A stretch of DNA of 64,000 nucleotides from an uncultured Pluralibacter sp. (GCF_913775985.1 NZ_CAJYMB010000096.1:98609-162608); one strand, 5' to 3'; counted from the first letter of the stretch, positions 11,170 through 23,820 are shown. Notes: generated from the sequence alone by a model not told the origin. Made by a program: numbers and translations.

Positions 11170-12402
11170 ATGGCTAAGGTTTCACTAGAAAAAGACAAAA
11201 TTAAGTTTCTGCTGGTTGAAGGCGTACATCAAAAAGCAATCGATAACCTTCGCGCGGCGGGATATACCAACATTGAGTTTCACAAAGGCGCACTCGACGC
11301 AGAGCAGCTTAAAGAGTCGATTCGCGATGCCCATTTTATCGGCATTCGCTCCCGCACTCATCTGACGGAAGAGATCTTCCAGGCCGCAGAGAAGCTGGTC
11401 GCCGTAGGCTGCTTCTGCATCGGCACGAACCAGGTGGATCTTAACGCCGCCGCGCGTCGCGGCATCCCCGTCTTCAACGCCCCGTTCTCGAATACCCGCT
11501 CCGTTGCGGAGCTGGTGATTGGCGAGCTGCTGCTGCTGCTGCGCGGCGTGCCGGAAGCCAATGCCAAAGCGCACCGCGGTATCTGGAACAAGCAGGCGGT
11601 GGGCAGCTTTGAAGCGCGCGGCAAAAAGCTCGGTATTATCGGCTACGGCCACATTGGCACCCAGCTGGGCATTCTGGCTGAATCTCTCGGCATGCACGTC
11701 TACTTTTACGACATCGAAAATAAGCTGCCGCTGGGTAACGCGACGCAGATTCAGCACCTTTCAGATCTGCTGAATATGAGCGATGTGGTGACGCTGCACG
11801 TGCCCGAAAATGCCTCGACTAAAGAGATGATGGGGCGCGAAGAGCTGGCCCTGATGAAGCCGGGCTCGCTGCTGATCAACGCCTCCCGCGGCACGGTGGT
11901 GGAAATTGACGCCCTGTGCGATGCTCTGTCCCGCAAGCATCTGGCGGGCGCGGCAATTGACGTCTTCCCGACGGAGCCGGCCACCAACGCCGATCCGTTT
12001 ATCTCGCCGCTGAGCGAGTTCGATAACGTGATCCTGACGCCGCACATTGGCGGTTCTACTCAGGAAGCTCAGGAAAACATCGGGCTGGAAGTGGCCGGCA
12101 AGCTGGCGAAATATTCCGATAACGGCTCCACGCTGTCGGCGGTTAACTTCCCCGAGGTTTCCCTGCCGCTGCACGGCGGCCGCCGCCTGCTGCACATCCA
12201 CGAAAACCGTCCGGGCGTGCTGACCTCCATCAACCAGATTTTTGCCGAGCAGGGCGTTAACATTGCCGCCCAGTACCTGCAAACGTCGCCGCTGATGGGT
12301 TACGTGGTCATTGATATTGAAGCGGAAGAGGACATCGCCGAGAAAGCGCTGCAGGCGATGAAGGCGATTCCGGGCACCATCCGCGCTCGCCTGCTGTACT
12401 GA
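11170..12402 (+). CDS. serA: D-3-phosphoglycerate dehydrogenase
   Basis: First committed step of serine synthesis: NAD-dependent oxidation of 3-phosphoglycerate to 3-phosphohydroxypyruvate, feedback-inhibited by serine. The product is 410 residues, as in E. coli. It has a nucleotide-binding GYGHIGTQLG motif near residue 158, the catalytic region with HIGGSTQEAQENIG near 292, and a C-terminal ACT domain (HENRPGVLT onward) that carries the serine site. GGGG at 11164-11167 supports ATG 11170; a longer in-frame start at 11119 lacks support. It supplies serine, and thus glycine, to the gcv system nearby. Confidence 0.98.
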   Translation: MAKVSLEKDKIKFLLVEGVHQKAIDNLRAAGYTNIEFHKGALDAEQLKESIRDAHFIGIRSRTHLTEEIFQAAEKLVAVGCFCIGTNQVDLNAAARRGIPVFNAPFSNTRSVAELVIGELLLLLRGVPEANAKAHRGIWNKQAVGSFEARGKKLGIIGYGHIGTQLGILAESLGMHVYFYDIENKLPLGNATQIQHLSDLLNMSDVVTLHVPENASTKEMMGREELALMKPGSLLINASRGTVVEIDALCDALSRKHLAGAAIDVFPTEPATNADPFISPLSEFDNVILTPHIGGSTQEAQENIGLEVAGKLAKYSDNGSTLSAVNFPEVSLPLHGGRRLLHIHENRPGVLTSINQIFAEQGVNIAAQYLQTSPLMGYVVIDIEAEEDIAEKALQAMKAIPGTIRARLLY

Positions 12403-12436
12403 TGCCGCACTCTTCCCGCCATCATCCGTAAAGATA

Positions 12437-12463
12437 AAGGGCCTTCTTGATAAGAAGGCCCTT
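12437..12463. terminator. bidirectional terminator between serA and fau
   Basis: A perfect 12-pair stem, AAGGGCCTTCTT / AAGAAGGCCCTT, with a GAT loop lies between the convergent serA and fau genes, five bases from the fau stop. Confidence 0.88.
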
Positions 12464-12467
12464 ACTT

Positions 12468-13064
12468 TTACCAGCGCCAGATTTTTGACGGCGTCACTAT
12501 CGCGGGTAGCGGGATATCCCATTTTTCCACGGGTAAATGCGCTACCTGCTGGCAGTCGTGCGCGTAGCCTACGGGCTGCAGCCGGTAGCGGCGCCAGTTT
12601 TGCAGGGTTCTGTCATAAAATCCGCCGCCCATGCCCAGGCGCTGCCCCTGCGCGTCAAACGCCACCAGCGGCGTAATAAGCACGTCCAGCTCGCTGAGCG
12701 GCAGCACCTCGCGCACGTCGAGCATCGGCTCGCTAATTTTCAGACGGTTGACCACCAGCGGTGAGCGTGAATGATAGCGTAAGAACAGCAGATTGCCGGG
12801 GCTAAAGGGGTGTAGTACCGGAAGATAGACCTGCCTGCCGCTGCGCCACAGCATTTCAATCAGCGGCCGGGTATCCAGCTCGCCGTCAAAAGAGAGAAAC
12901 AGCGCGACGCTGCGGGCCTGCGCCATCGGCGGCCACGACATCATGCGTTCCGCGGCCTGCTGCGCAAATTGCGACTGCTGCCCGGATGTGAGCGCGCGTC
13001 TGCGCTGGCGCACAAGCTGGCGAATTTGCTGTCGTTCTGTGGAGGTTGAAGAGGCTGGGGTCAT
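12468..13064 (-). CDS. fau: 5-formyltetrahydrofolate cyclo-ligase family protein (YgfA)
   Basis: ATP-dependent conversion of 5-formyl-THF to 5,10-methenyl-THF, which clears a folate inhibitor produced by SHMT. The product is 198 residues. Family marks are RRRALTSGQQ near the N-terminus, FDGELDT, and the GMGGGFYDR phosphate-binding loop near residue 143. In E. coli the gene is co-transcribed with and processed from 6S RNA; the same layout is seen here, with the 6S 3' end 22 bases upstream of this ATG. Confidence 0.95.
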   Translation of the reverse strand: MTPASSTSTERQQIRQLVRQRRRALTSGQQSQFAQQAAERMMSWPPMAQARSVALFLSFDGELDTRPLIEMLWRSGRQVYLPVLHPFSPGNLLFLRYHSRSPLVVNRLKISEPMLDVREVLPLSELDVLITPLVAFDAQGQRLGMGGGFYDRTLQNWRRYRLQPVGYAHDCQQVAHLPVEKWDIPLPAIVTPSKIWRW

Positions 13065-13085
13065 GGTAGTGACAGAAAGAAAAGA

Positions 13086-13270
13086 GGGAATCTCCGAGAT
13101 GCCGCCGCAGGCTGTAACCCTTGAACCCTTGGTTCAAGGTGAATGTGTCGTCAAAGTCTTCAGGCTTCTCGGACGAACCGAGCATGCTCACCGACCGTGA
13201 GGCGCCACATTCTTGTGGTATGAAATATCGGCTCAGGGGACTGGCCCGCTTGCAAACATCTCAGAGAAAT
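13086..13270 (-). ncRNA. ssrS: 6S RNA
   Basis: 185-nt RNA that mimics an open promoter and sequesters sigma-70 RNA polymerase in stationary phase. The 5' end (ATTTCTCTGAGATG), the 3' end (CATCTCGGAGATTCCC) and the central GAGCCGATATTTCATACCAC bubble region all match E. coli 6S RNA, and the terminal ends pair with each other. It lies between zapA and fau in the standard order. A TAGACT box (reverse of 13285-13290) is placed correctly for the sigma-70 promoter that starts about nine bases before the mature end. Confidence 0.97.
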
Positions 13271-13310
13271 TTTGCTTCAGGGTTAGTCTACCATAGCTAA
13301 CCATAAAGCG

Positions 13311-13640
13311 TTATTCAAAGCTGGAACCCGACTTTTCAGATATGCGACCCTGATCGAGTAATGCCTGTTCGATGGTCTGCTGTAACATCCGAATACGGTG
13401 TTCCATACTGGCAGCATAGTCGCGCGTTTTGGCTTTTTCCTGAGTCAGCTCATAGCTGATGTTCAGGGCCGCGATAAAGACTAACTGCTCGGTATTTGTG
13501 ACTCTAGTGCGTTCTTTCAGATCTTGCAACCGCTGATTCAAATCATCCGCAGCCAGCTGCAATGCATCCCTTTGTTCAGGGGGGCAATTCACGCGAAGCG
13601 AACGGCCAAAAATTTCGATATCGACGGGTTGTGCAGACAT
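13311..13640 (-). CDS. zapA: cell division protein ZapA
   Basis: Small Z-ring-associated protein that bundles FtsZ filaments and recruits ZapB. The product is 109 residues, as in E. coli: an N-terminal globular FtsZ-binding part ([20 protein letters not shown]) and a long C-terminal coiled coil (about residues 50-100) that forms the antiparallel tetramer. It lies upstream of ssrS on the same strand and is divergent from ygfB. Confidence 0.97.
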   Translation of the reverse strand: MSAQPVDIEIFGRSLRVNCPPEQRDALQLAADDLNQRLQDLKERTRVTNTEQLVFIAALNISYELTQEKAKTRDYAASMEHRIRMLQQTIEQALLDQGRISEKSGSSFE

Positions 13641-13806
13641 GCCACCTTCCTGCTGATTGACTGCGCTACCTCCGGGCCCTGCACCGGGGCGCCAGAAGGG
13701 GCGACACTATAGCTACCCTGCCGGGGACATTCAAGCCCTTTTCTGGTTCGCCAGGGTCCAAAGTGGTAGCATATCATGAATATTCCTCCAACGATGACGA
13801 TTGAGC

Positions 13807-14385
13807 ATGTCTATACAGAACGAAATGCCTGGTTACAGCGATGTGAACCAGCTACTTAACCAACAGGGAGTAGGGCTGACGCCCGCAGAAATGCACGGTC
13901 TGATAAGCGGCATGCTCTGCGGCAACAACAAGGACAGCAGCTGGCTGGCAATGGTCCACGACCTGACCAACGAAGGTCTGGCGTTCGGCCACGAGCTGGC
14001 TGAAGCGCTGCGCAAAGTCTACGCGTACACCAGCGACTCGCTGGAGGACGACGGCTTTATGTTCCAGCTCTGGCTGCCGGACGACGAAAGCGCCAGCGTG
14101 TTTGACCGCGCCGACGCGCTGGCGGGCTGGGTGAACCACTTTCTGCTGGGTCTGGGCGTTACGCAGCCCAAGCTCGACAAAGTGAAAGGCGAAACCGGCG
14201 AAGCCATCGACGATCTGCGCAACATCGCCCAGCTGGGCTATGACGAAGATGAAGATCAGGAAGAGCTGGAGATGTCTCTTGAAGAGATCGTTGAATATGT
14301 GCGCGTCGCCGCGCTGCTTATTCACGACTACTTCACCCGGCCGCAGCCCACCGCGCCGGAAGTCCGCAAGCCGACCTTACACTAA
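13807..14385 (+). CDS. ygfB: YgfB family (UPF0149) protein
   Basis: Cytoplasmic all-helical protein of the UPF0149/YecA-like family. Its function in Enterobacteriaceae is not settled; a YgfB protein in Pseudomonas affects beta-lactam susceptibility. The product is 192 residues, as in E. coli, with the conserved [16 protein letters not shown] near the N-terminus and an acidic [15 protein letters not shown] stretch near residue 150. ATG 13807 ([10 protein letters not shown]) is preferred over an in-frame TTG at 13801. pepP follows after 24 bases in a likely ygfB-pepP-ubiH-ubiI operon. Confidence 0.95.
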   Translation: MSIQNEMPGYSDVNQLLNQQGVGLTPAEMHGLISGMLCGNNKDSSWLAMVHDLTNEGLAFGHELAEALRKVYAYTSDSLEDDGFMFQLWLPDDESASVFDRADALAGWVNHFLLGLGVTQPKLDKVKGETGEAIDDLRNIAQLGYDEDEDQEELEMSLEEIVEYVRVAALLIHDYFTRPQPTAPEVRKPTLH

Positions 14386-14409
14386 AACAACAACGTAAAG
14401 GGGAGTGTC

Positions 14410-15723
14410 ATGACACAGCAGGAGTTCGACCGTCGTCGTCAGGCGCTGCTGGCGCAAATGCAGCCCGGCAGCGCGGCGATTATCTTTGCCGCGCCGGAAG
14501 CGACGCGCAATGCAGATTCAGAATATCCGTATCGCCAGAGCAGCGATTTCTGGTACCTCACCGGCTTTAACGAGCCCGAAGCCGCGCTGGTGCTGATTAA
14601 AAGCGATGACACTCACAACCACAGCGTACTGTTTAACCGGGTGCGCGACCTGACCGCGGAAATCTGGTTCGGCCGCCGCCTCGGCCAGGACGCCGCACCG
14701 GCGAAGCTTGGCGTTGACCGGGCGCTGGCGTTCAGCGAAATCGACGAGCAGCTCTATCAGCTGTTGAACGGCCTCGACGCGGTGTACCACGCGCAGGGCG
14801 AATATGCTTATGCGGACGAGATAGTCTTCCGGGCTCTCGACAAGCTGCGTAAGGGCTCCCGCCAGAACCTGAGCGCGCCGTCTTCCATTATCGACTGGCG
14901 CCCGCAGGTGCATGAAATGCGCCTGTTCAAATCGCCGGAAGAGATTGCCGTCATGCGCCGGGCGGGCGAAATTACCGCCCTGGCCCACACGCGCGCCATG
15001 GAGAAGTGCCGCCCGGAGATGTTTGAATACCAGCTGGAGGGGGAAATTCACCACGAGTTTACCCGCCACGGCGCGCGCTATCCGTCCTATAACACTATTG
15101 TTGGCGGCGGTGAAAACGGCTGCATTCTGCACTACACCGAAAACGAATCGCCGCTGCGCGACGGTGAGCTGGTGCTTATCGACGCCGGCTGTGAATACCA
15201 GGGCTACGCCGGGGATATTACCCGGACCTTCCCGATTAACGGCAAGTTTACCCCGGCCCAGCGCGCCATCTACGACATCGTGCTGGAGTCGCTGGAAACG
15301 GCGCTTGAACTCTATCGTCCCGGCACCTCCATTCAGGCAGTCAATGACGCGGTGGTGCGCATCATGGTGACCGGTCTGACGAAGCTCGGCATTCTCAAAG
15401 GCGAAGTGGATCAGCTGATCCTCGATAGCGCGCATCGTCAATTCTTCATGCACGGCCTCAGCCACTGGCTCGGGCTGGACGTTCACGATGTCGGCCACTA
15501 CGGCGCAGATCGCTCCCGCGTGCTGGAGCCGGGTATGGTGCTGACCGTTGAGCCCGGCCTGTATATCGCCCCCGACGCCGACGTGCCCGCCGAATATCGC
15601 GGGATCGGCATCCGTATCGAAGATGACATCGTCATCACCGAAGACGGCAACGAAAACCTGACCGCCGGCGTCGTCAAGCGCGCGGACGATATTGAGGCGC
15701 TGATGGCGGCGCACCGCGTATGA
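14410..15723 (+). CDS. pepP: Xaa-Pro aminopeptidase P II
   Basis: Dinuclear-manganese exopeptidase that releases the N-terminal residue when proline is second. The product is 437 residues (E. coli 441). It has a creatinase-like N-terminal domain and a C-terminal pita-bread domain with metal ligands in LIDAGCEYQGYAGDITRTF (two Asp), HGLSHWLGLDVHD (His), TVEPGLY (Glu) and GIRIEDD (Glu). GGGG before the ATG fits initiation at 14410. Its TGA overlaps the ubiH ATG (ATGA, 15720-15723), indicating translational coupling. Confidence 0.97.
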   Translation: MTQQEFDRRRQALLAQMQPGSAAIIFAAPEATRNADSEYPYRQSSDFWYLTGFNEPEAALVLIKSDDTHNHSVLFNRVRDLTAEIWFGRRLGQDAAPAKLGVDRALAFSEIDEQLYQLLNGLDAVYHAQGEYAYADEIVFRALDKLRKGSRQNLSAPSSIIDWRPQVHEMRLFKSPEEIAVMRRAGEITALAHTRAMEKCRPEMFEYQLEGEIHHEFTRHGARYPSYNTIVGGGENGCILHYTENESPLRDGELVLIDAGCEYQGYAGDITRTFPINGKFTPAQRAIYDIVLESLETALELYRPGTSIQAVNDAVVRIMVTGLTKLGILKGEVDQLILDSAHRQFFMHGLSHWLGLDVHDVGHYGADRSRVLEPGMVLTVEPGLYIAPDADVPAEYRGIGIRIEDDIVITEDGNENLTAGVVKRADDIEALMAAHRV

Positions 15724-16886
15724 GCGTGATTATCGTTGGCGGCGGCATGACCGGCTCCACGCTCGCGCTGGCGATTTCCCATCTCAGCGGCGGCAAAATG
15801 CCGGTTCACCTGATTGAGGCCAGCGCGCCCGAATCTCGCCAGCATCCCGGATTTGATTCCCGGGCGATTGCGCTGGCGGCGGGCACCTGCCAGCAGCTGG
15901 CCCGGGTCGGCGTCTGGCAGGCGATACGCGACTGCGCTACCGCTATCCGCACCGTACACGTCAGCGATCGCGGCCACGCCGGATTCGTCACTCTTGATGC
16001 GAAAGATTACTCCCTGCCGGCCCTCGGGCAGGTGGTGGAGCTGCACGATGTCGGCCAGCGCCTGTTTGCGCTCCTGCGCACCGCGCCGGGCGTAACGTTG
16101 CACTGTCCGGCGCGGGTGGCCCGCGTCAGCCGCAGCGCGACGGAAGCAATCGTGGAACTGGAGAGCGGGGAAACCCTCACGGGTTCGCTGCTGGTGGCTG
16201 CCGACGGCAGCCGCTCGGCGCTCGGCGAACAGTGCGGAATCGAATGGCAGCAGGAACCTTACGATCAGCTCGCGATTATCGCTAACGTCACCACGGCCGT
16301 TGCGCACCAGGGCCGCGCCTTTGAGCGTTTCACGAAGCAGGGGCCGCTGGCGATGCTGCCGATGTCTGACAACCGCTGTTCGCTGGTGTGGTGCCACGCG
16401 CTGTCGCACCGCGACGAGGTGCTCGGTTGGTCAGATCAACGCTTCTGCAACGAACTGCAGCAGGCGTTCGGCTGGCGGCTGGGGCGCATCACCCACAGCG
16501 GCGCCCGCGCCGCCTATCCGCTGTCGCTGACCCGGGCGAAGCGCGCTATTTCTCACCGGCTGGCGCTGGTGGGCAACGCGGCGCAAACCCTGCATCCGAT
16601 TGCCGGTCAGGGCTTTAACCTCGGGCTGCGCGACGTAATGTCGCTGGCGGAAACCGTTGCTAATGCCGCCGATCCTGGCGATTACGCATTGCTGTCCCGC
16701 TATCAGCAGCGCCGCGCGCCGGATAAAGACGCCACCGTCGGTGTGACCGACGGGCTGGTACACCTGTTTGCGAACCGCTGGGCCCCGCTGGTGGCCGGGC
16801 GCAACGTTGGCCTGATGGCCATGGAATTACTGACTCCGGCGCGCGACGCGCTGGCGCAGCGTACCCTCGGCATGGTCGCCAGATAA
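15720..16886 (+). CDS. ubiH: 2-octaprenyl-6-methoxyphenol hydroxylase
   Basis: FAD monooxygenase of aerobic ubiquinone synthesis, adding a ring hydroxyl; it is part of the soluble Ubi complex. The product is 388 residues (E. coli 392). It has an N-terminal FAD dinucleotide fold (VIIVGGGMTGS), the DG motif (LVAADGSRS, near residue 161) and the GD-like motif LVGNAAQTLHPIAGQGFNLGLRD near 280. It overlaps pepP by four bases and ubiI begins 12 bases after its stop. Confidence 0.96.
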   Translation: MSVIIVGGGMTGSTLALAISHLSGGKMPVHLIEASAPESRQHPGFDSRAIALAAGTCQQLARVGVWQAIRDCATAIRTVHVSDRGHAGFVTLDAKDYSLPALGQVVELHDVGQRLFALLRTAPGVTLHCPARVARVSRSATEAIVELESGETLTGSLLVAADGSRSALGEQCGIEWQQEPYDQLAIIANVTTAVAHQGRAFERFTKQGPLAMLPMSDNRCSLVWCHALSHRDEVLGWSDQRFCNELQQAFGWRLGRITHSGARAAYPLSLTRAKRAISHRLALVGNAAQTLHPIAGQGFNLGLRDVMSLAETVANAADPGDYALLSRYQQRRAPDKDATVGVTDGLVHLFANRWAPLVAGRNVGLMAMELLTPARDALAQRTLGMVAR

Positions 16887-16897
16887 GGAGTTACACA

Positions 16898-18100
16898 GTG
16901 CAAAGTGTTGATATTGCTATCGTTGGCGGTGGCATGGTCGGTCTGGCGGTCGCCTGCGGTCTGCAGGGCAGCGGGCTGCGCGTGGCGGTCATCGAGCAGG
17001 GCGAGCCGCAGCCGGTGGACCCGGCGTCAGCGCCGCAGCTGCGGGTGTCGGCAATCAACGCCGCCAGCGAAAAGCTGCTGGCAAAACTCGGCGTCTGGGA
17101 CGATATCGTCGCCCTGCGCGCCAGCCGCTATCACGGCATGGAAGTATGGGATCGCGACAGCTTCGGGCGCATTGCTTTTGATGATCAAAGCCTCGGCTTT
17201 AGCCACCTCGGCCACATCATCGAGAATGGCGTTATCCACCGCGCCCTGTGGCAAAAGGCGCAGCAGCTGAAGGATGTTACGCTGCTCGCGCCCGCAGAAC
17301 TCCAGCAGGTGGCGTGGGGCGAGAACGAAGTATTTCTGACCCTGAAAGACGGCAATATGCTGACCGCGAAGCTGGTGGTGGGGGCCGACGGCGCTAACTC
17401 CTGGCTGCGCAACAAGGCCGATATTCCGATGACCTCCTGGGACTACCGCCACCACGCGCTGGTAGCGACAATCCGCACCGCGGAGCCGCATGGCGGCGTG
17501 GCGCGCCAGGCGTTTCACGGCGAAGGCATTCTGGCCTTTTTGCCGCTGAGCGACCCGCACCAGTGCTCCATCGTCTGGTCGCTGTCGCCGCAGCAGGCGG
17601 AGCTGATGCAGCAGGCCGACGCCGCGGACTTCAACCAGGCGCTGAACGTGGCGTTTGATAACCGCCTCGGGCTGTGCGAGCTGGAAAGCGAACGTCGGGT
17701 TTTCCCGCTCACCGGACGCTACGCGCGCCAGTTTGCCGCCCATCGCCTGGCGTTGGTTGGCGATGCCGCGCACACTATTCACCCGCTGGCGGGGCAGGGG
17801 GTCAACCTCGGCTTTATGGATGCCGCCGAGCTGATCCACGAGGTGCGCCGCCTGCACGCGCAGGGCAAAGATTTTGGCCAGCACCTCTATCTGCGGCGCT
17901 ACGAGCGCAGCCGCAAGCACAGCGCGGCGCTGATGCTGGCGGGCATGCAGGGCTTTCGCGAGCTGTTTGCCGGCAGCAATCCGGCGAAAAAGCTGCTGCG
18001 CGATATCGGCCTCAAGCTGGCAGATACCCTGCCGGGTGTGAAGCCGCAGCTGATTCGCCAGGCGATGGGGCTCAGCCGCCTGCCGGACTGGCTACGCTAA
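16898..18100 (+). CDS. ubiI: 2-octaprenylphenol C5-hydroxylase UbiI (VisC)
   Basis: FAD monooxygenase that performs the aerobic C5 hydroxylation of the ubiquinone ring. The product is 400 residues, the E. coli length. FAD motifs: IVGGGMVGLA at the N-terminus, VGADGANSWLR near residue 163 and LVGDAAHTIHPLAGQGVNLGF near 285. It starts with GTG 16898; AAGGAG at 16885-16890 overlaps the ubiH stop. It is a paralogue of ubiH, and the tandem pair is the usual enterobacterial arrangement. Confidence 0.96.
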   Translation: MQSVDIAIVGGGMVGLAVACGLQGSGLRVAVIEQGEPQPVDPASAPQLRVSAINAASEKLLAKLGVWDDIVALRASRYHGMEVWDRDSFGRIAFDDQSLGFSHLGHIIENGVIHRALWQKAQQLKDVTLLAPAELQQVAWGENEVFLTLKDGNMLTAKLVVGADGANSWLRNKADIPMTSWDYRHHALVATIRTAEPHGGVARQAFHGEGILAFLPLSDPHQCSIVWSLSPQQAELMQQADAADFNQALNVAFDNRLGLCELESERRVFPLTGRYARQFAAHRLALVGDAAHTIHPLAGQGVNLGFMDAAELIHEVRRLHAQGKDFGQHLYLRRYERSRKHSAALMLAGMQGFRELFAGSNPAKKLLRDIGLKLADTLPGVKPQLIRQAMGLSRLPDWLR

Positions 18101-18109
18101 TTTCACGTT

Positions 18110-18137
18110 GCACTTCCGGCGCCGGCGTCGGAAGTGC
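18110..18137 (+). terminator. hairpin after ubiI, probable transcript end
   Basis: GCACTTCCG / CGGAAGTGC (18110-18118 with 18129-18137) lies ten bases after the ubiI stop. No clear T tract follows, so it may stabilise a 3' end rather than terminate by itself. Confidence 0.5.
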
Positions 18138-18492
18138 TCCCTCATTTGAAATATTCTAATCCCACCTTCTTTTTCGCATTAGATTTTATAATGCGCTCAA
18201 AAATAACCTCTGAAAAATTCGCCCTTTTTTCCGCAGATAATCTCACGGCGTACTGTCTGCTGGCCGCGGATGTTAATTTTATGTGGCATTTATCGCAGTA
18301 AGCCAGCCGATCGTGCTGTAGAGTTCCTGTGGTTTTTGGGTCATAAGCTAATGTGATGGTTAACTTTACCTTATGGTCTATCGCCTGCTTCAGTGATAAC
18401 GTCAGGCAAAGGATAACGTTTGCGCGCCCGCGTAACGCGGATGCAGCAGCGTCAGCAAAATGCCTGTAGCCCCCTTAGCAAATGAGGAAATG
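18138..18492 (+). promoter_or_regulatory. gcvTHP control region with GcvA-like sites
   Basis: A 355-base non-coding stretch upstream of gcvT, more AT-rich than its neighbours. Two CTAAT cores, the signature of GcvA sites, lie at 18156-18160 and 18348-18352, 192 bases apart. This resembles the distal and proximal GcvA sites of the E. coli gcv promoter, which is also bent by Lrp and repressed by PurR. No Lrp or PurR box is claimed, and I cannot place the start point. No ORF or RNA gene is seen. Confidence 0.5.
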
Positions 18493-19587
18493 ATGGCTCA
18501 ACACACGCCCCTGTATGAACAACACACCCTGTGCGGCGCGCGCATGGTGGATTTTCACGGCTGGATGATGCCGCTGCACTACGGTTCACAGCTTGATGAG
18601 CACCACGCGGTGCGCACCGACGCCGGAATGTTTGACGTTTCGCACATGACCATTGTCGATCTGCACGGCAGCCGCACCCGCGAGTTTCTGCGCTACCTGC
18701 TGGCGAACGACGTCGCCAAACTGACCGCGCCCGGCAAAGCGCTCTATTCCGGGATGCTCAATGCCTCTGCGGGGGTTATCGACGACCTGATTGTCTACTT
18801 CCTCAGCGAAGACTATTTCCGCCTGGTGGTGAACTCCGCCACTCGCGACAAAGATCTGGCCTGGATTAGCGAGCACGCCACCGCCTACGGCGTTGAAATC
18901 AACGTGCGCGACGATCTGGCGCTGATTGCCGTTCAGGGCCCGCATGCGAAGGCTAAAGCGGCGACCCTGTTTGACGATGCGCAGCGCAGTGCCGTTGAAG
19001 GGATGAAGCCCTTTTTCGGCGTGCAGGCCGGCGACCTGTTTATCGCCACCACCGGCTATACCGGTGAAGCCGGCTACGAGATTGCGCTGCCGAAAGAAAA
19101 AGCTGCCGACGCCTGGCGCGCGCTGCTGGATGCTGGGGTGAAGCCCTGCGGGCTCGGCGCGCGCGACACGCTGCGCCTTGAGGCGGGCATGAACCTCTAC
19201 GGCCAGGAGATGGACGAGGGCGTCTCGCCGCTGGCGGCCAACATGGGCTGGACCATCGCCTGGGAGCCTGCGGATCGCGACTTTATCGGCCGTGAAGCGC
19301 TGGAGAGCCAGCGCGAGAAAGGCACCGAACAGCTGGTCGGTCTGGTGATGACCGAAAAAGGCGTGCTGCGCGGCGAGCTGCCGGTCCGCTTTACCGATGC
19401 CCAGGGCAATCAGCAAGAAGGCATTATCACCAGCGGCACCTTCTCGCCGACGCTCGGCTACAGCATTGCCCTGGCCCGCGTGCCGGTCGGCATCGGCGAC
19501 GCTGCTATCGTGCAGATCCGCAACCGCGAAATGCCGGTCACCGTCACCAAACCTGTTTTTGTACGCAATGGCAAAGCCGTCGCGTAA
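18493..19587 (+). CDS. gcvT: glycine cleavage system T protein (aminomethyltransferase)
   Basis: Transfers the methylene group from aminomethyl-lipoyl GcvH to tetrahydrofolate, releasing ammonia. The product is 364 residues, the E. coli length, with the [10 protein letters not shown] and [11 protein letters not shown] folate-domain segments and the catalytic Asp in [13 protein letters not shown] near residue 100. Two ATGs (18490, 18493) follow GAGGA; the second has better spacing and gives [10 protein letters not shown]. First gene of the gcvTHP operon. Confidence 0.98.
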   Translation: MAQHTPLYEQHTLCGARMVDFHGWMMPLHYGSQLDEHHAVRTDAGMFDVSHMTIVDLHGSRTREFLRYLLANDVAKLTAPGKALYSGMLNASAGVIDDLIVYFLSEDYFRLVVNSATRDKDLAWISEHATAYGVEINVRDDLALIAVQGPHAKAKAATLFDDAQRSAVEGMKPFFGVQAGDLFIATTGYTGEAGYEIALPKEKAADAWRALLDAGVKPCGLGARDTLRLEAGMNLYGQEMDEGVSPLAANMGWTIAWEPADRDFIGREALESQREKGTEQLVGLVMTEKGVLRGELPVRFTDAQGNQQEGIITSGTFSPTLGYSIALARVPVGIGDAAIVQIRNREMPVTVTKPVFVRNGKAVA

Positions 19588-19612
19588 CTGATTATTTTAA
19601 GGAGAAAAAGCA

Positions 19613-20002
19613 ATGAGCAATGTACCCGCAGAACTGAAATACAGTAAAGAACACGAGTGGCTGCGCAAAGAAGCGGACGGCACCTACACCGTTGGCATCA
19701 CCGAGCACGCGCAGGAGCTGCTGGGCGACATGGTATTCGTCGACCTGCCGGACGTGGGCAAAACCGTGGAGGCGGGCGACGACTGCGCCGTGGCAGAGTC
19801 GGTTAAAGCGGCGTCCGATATCTATGCGCCAATCAGCGGCGAAATTGTTGCCGTCAATGACGAGCTGGGGGATTCCCCTGAGCTGGTCAACAGCGAGCCG
19901 TATGCCGCAGGCTGGATTTTCCGCATTAAGGCCAGCGACGAATCCCAGGTTGCCGCTCTGCTGGACGCCGCCGCGTACGAAGCGCTGTTAGAAGACGAGT
20001 AG
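19613..20002 (+). CDS. gcvH: glycine cleavage system H protein (lipoyl carrier)
   Basis: Lipoylated shuttle protein that carries the aminomethyl intermediate between GcvP, GcvT and lipoamide dehydrogenase. The product is 129 residues. The lipoylation lysine is Lys65 in [17 protein letters not shown] upstream gives strong initiation. It begins 25 bases after gcvT; 101 bases containing a CTCTCCTT...AAGGGGAGAG hairpin separate it from gcvP. Confidence 0.98.
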   Translation: MSNVPAELKYSKEHEWLRKEADGTYTVGITEHAQELLGDMVFVDLPDVGKTVEAGDDCAVAESVKAASDIYAPISGEIVAVNDELGDSPELVNSEPYAAGWIFRIKASDESQVAALLDAAAYEALLEDE

Positions 20003-20103
20003 TTAGCTTTCCTCTCTCCTTCACTCAGCAAGGGGAGAGCAGGACGGGGCGGCAACGCCTCGTCCGCACCACTTTTCACTGCATGTTTCAGGAATCATCG
20101 CTC

Positions 20104-22977
<2,874 letters not shown>

Positions 22978-23008
22978 CGGGTTGTTTTGACCTGTAGAAA
23001 CGATGTTT

Positions 23009-23032
23009 AAGGGCGCAGCGGCGCCCTTTTTT
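23009..23032 (+). terminator. terminator of gcvTHP
   Basis: AAGGGCGC / GCGCCCTT (23009-23016 with 23021-23028), AGCG loop, six T residues. It ends 14 bases before the ygfF ATG. Confidence 0.88.
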
Positions 23033-23045
23033 AATGGGAGGCGAA

Positions 23046-23789
23046 ATGGCAATTGCTCTGGTAACCGGCGGCAGCCGGGGGATCGGCAGGGCTACGGCTC
23101 TGCTGCTGGCGAAAGCGGGCTACACCGTGGCGGTCAATTATCATCACAACATCGTGGCGGCGAACGAGGTGGTGAACGCGATTGCGTCCGGCGGCGGCAG
23201 GGCGCTGGCCCTGCGGGCCGACATTGGCGACGAGGCACAGGTGATGGCGATGTTCAGCGCCCTGGACAGGGAGCCGGAGCCGCTGGCGGCGCTGGTTAAC
23301 AATGCCGGGATCCTGTTCGCGCAAAGCACGCTGGAAAACCTGAGCGCGGCGCGCATCAATCAGGTGCTGAACACCAACGTGACCGACTATTTTCTCTGCT
23401 GTCGGGAAGCGGTCAGGCGCATGTCCTTCAGGCACGGCGGCAGCGGCGGGGCGATCGTCAATGTCTCTTCTGCTGCTTCCCGGCTCGGCGCGCCGGGCGA
23501 ATACGTGGACTACGCGGCTTCGAAAGGCGCGGTTGACAGTTTGACGAGAGGACTTTCGCTGGAGGTGGCGGCGCAGGGCATTCGGGTTAACGCCGTGCGT
23601 CCCGGCCTTATTTATACCGATATTCACGCCAGCGGCGGCGAGCCCGGGCGGGTGGATCGGGTGGCCGCCTCGCTGCCGATGGGGCGCGGGGGCCAGCCGG
23701 AAGAGGTGGCGCAGGCGATTGCCTGGCTGCTGAGCGACGGTGCATCCTACGTGACCGGCAGCTTTATCGAGCTTGCCGGCGGTAAATAA
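23046..23789 (+). CDS. ygfF: short-chain dehydrogenase/reductase YgfF
   Basis: NAD(P)-dependent classical SDR of unknown substrate. The product is 247 residues, matching E. coli YgfF. It shows the cofactor motif TGGSRGIGRA at residues 7-16, NNAG near 86, a catalytic Ser in VNVSSAASRLG and the YxxxK pair in YAASKGAVD near 155-159. GGGAGG at 23035-23040 directs initiation at ATG 23046. It sits downstream of the gcv terminator, so probably has its own promoter or limited readthrough. Confidence 0.93.
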   Translation: MAIALVTGGSRGIGRATALLLAKAGYTVAVNYHHNIVAANEVVNAIASGGGRALALRADIGDEAQVMAMFSALDREPEPLAALVNNAGILFAQSTLENLSAARINQVLNTNVTDYFLCCREAVRRMSFRHGGSGGAIVNVSSAASRLGAPGEYVDYAASKGAVDSLTRGLSLEVAAQGIRVNAVRPGLIYTDIHASGGEPGRVDRVAASLPMGRGGQPEEVAQAIAWLLSDGASYVTGSFIELAGGK

Positions 23790-23820
23790 CAGGCGGCCCG
23801 CTTGGGCCGCCTGTTTTCTT
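23788..23820. terminator. bidirectional terminator between ygfF and scsD
   Basis: A 12-pair perfect stem, AACAGGCGGCCC / GGGCCGCCTGTT, with a GCTT loop starts within the ygfF stop codon and ends in TTTTCTT. It serves the two convergent transcripts. Confidence 0.9.

Noticed and set aside
18138..18492. glycine riboswitch upstream of gcvT
   Set aside because: No tandem aptamer-like conserved core is seen; enterobacterial gcvTHP is controlled by GcvA, Lrp and PurR.
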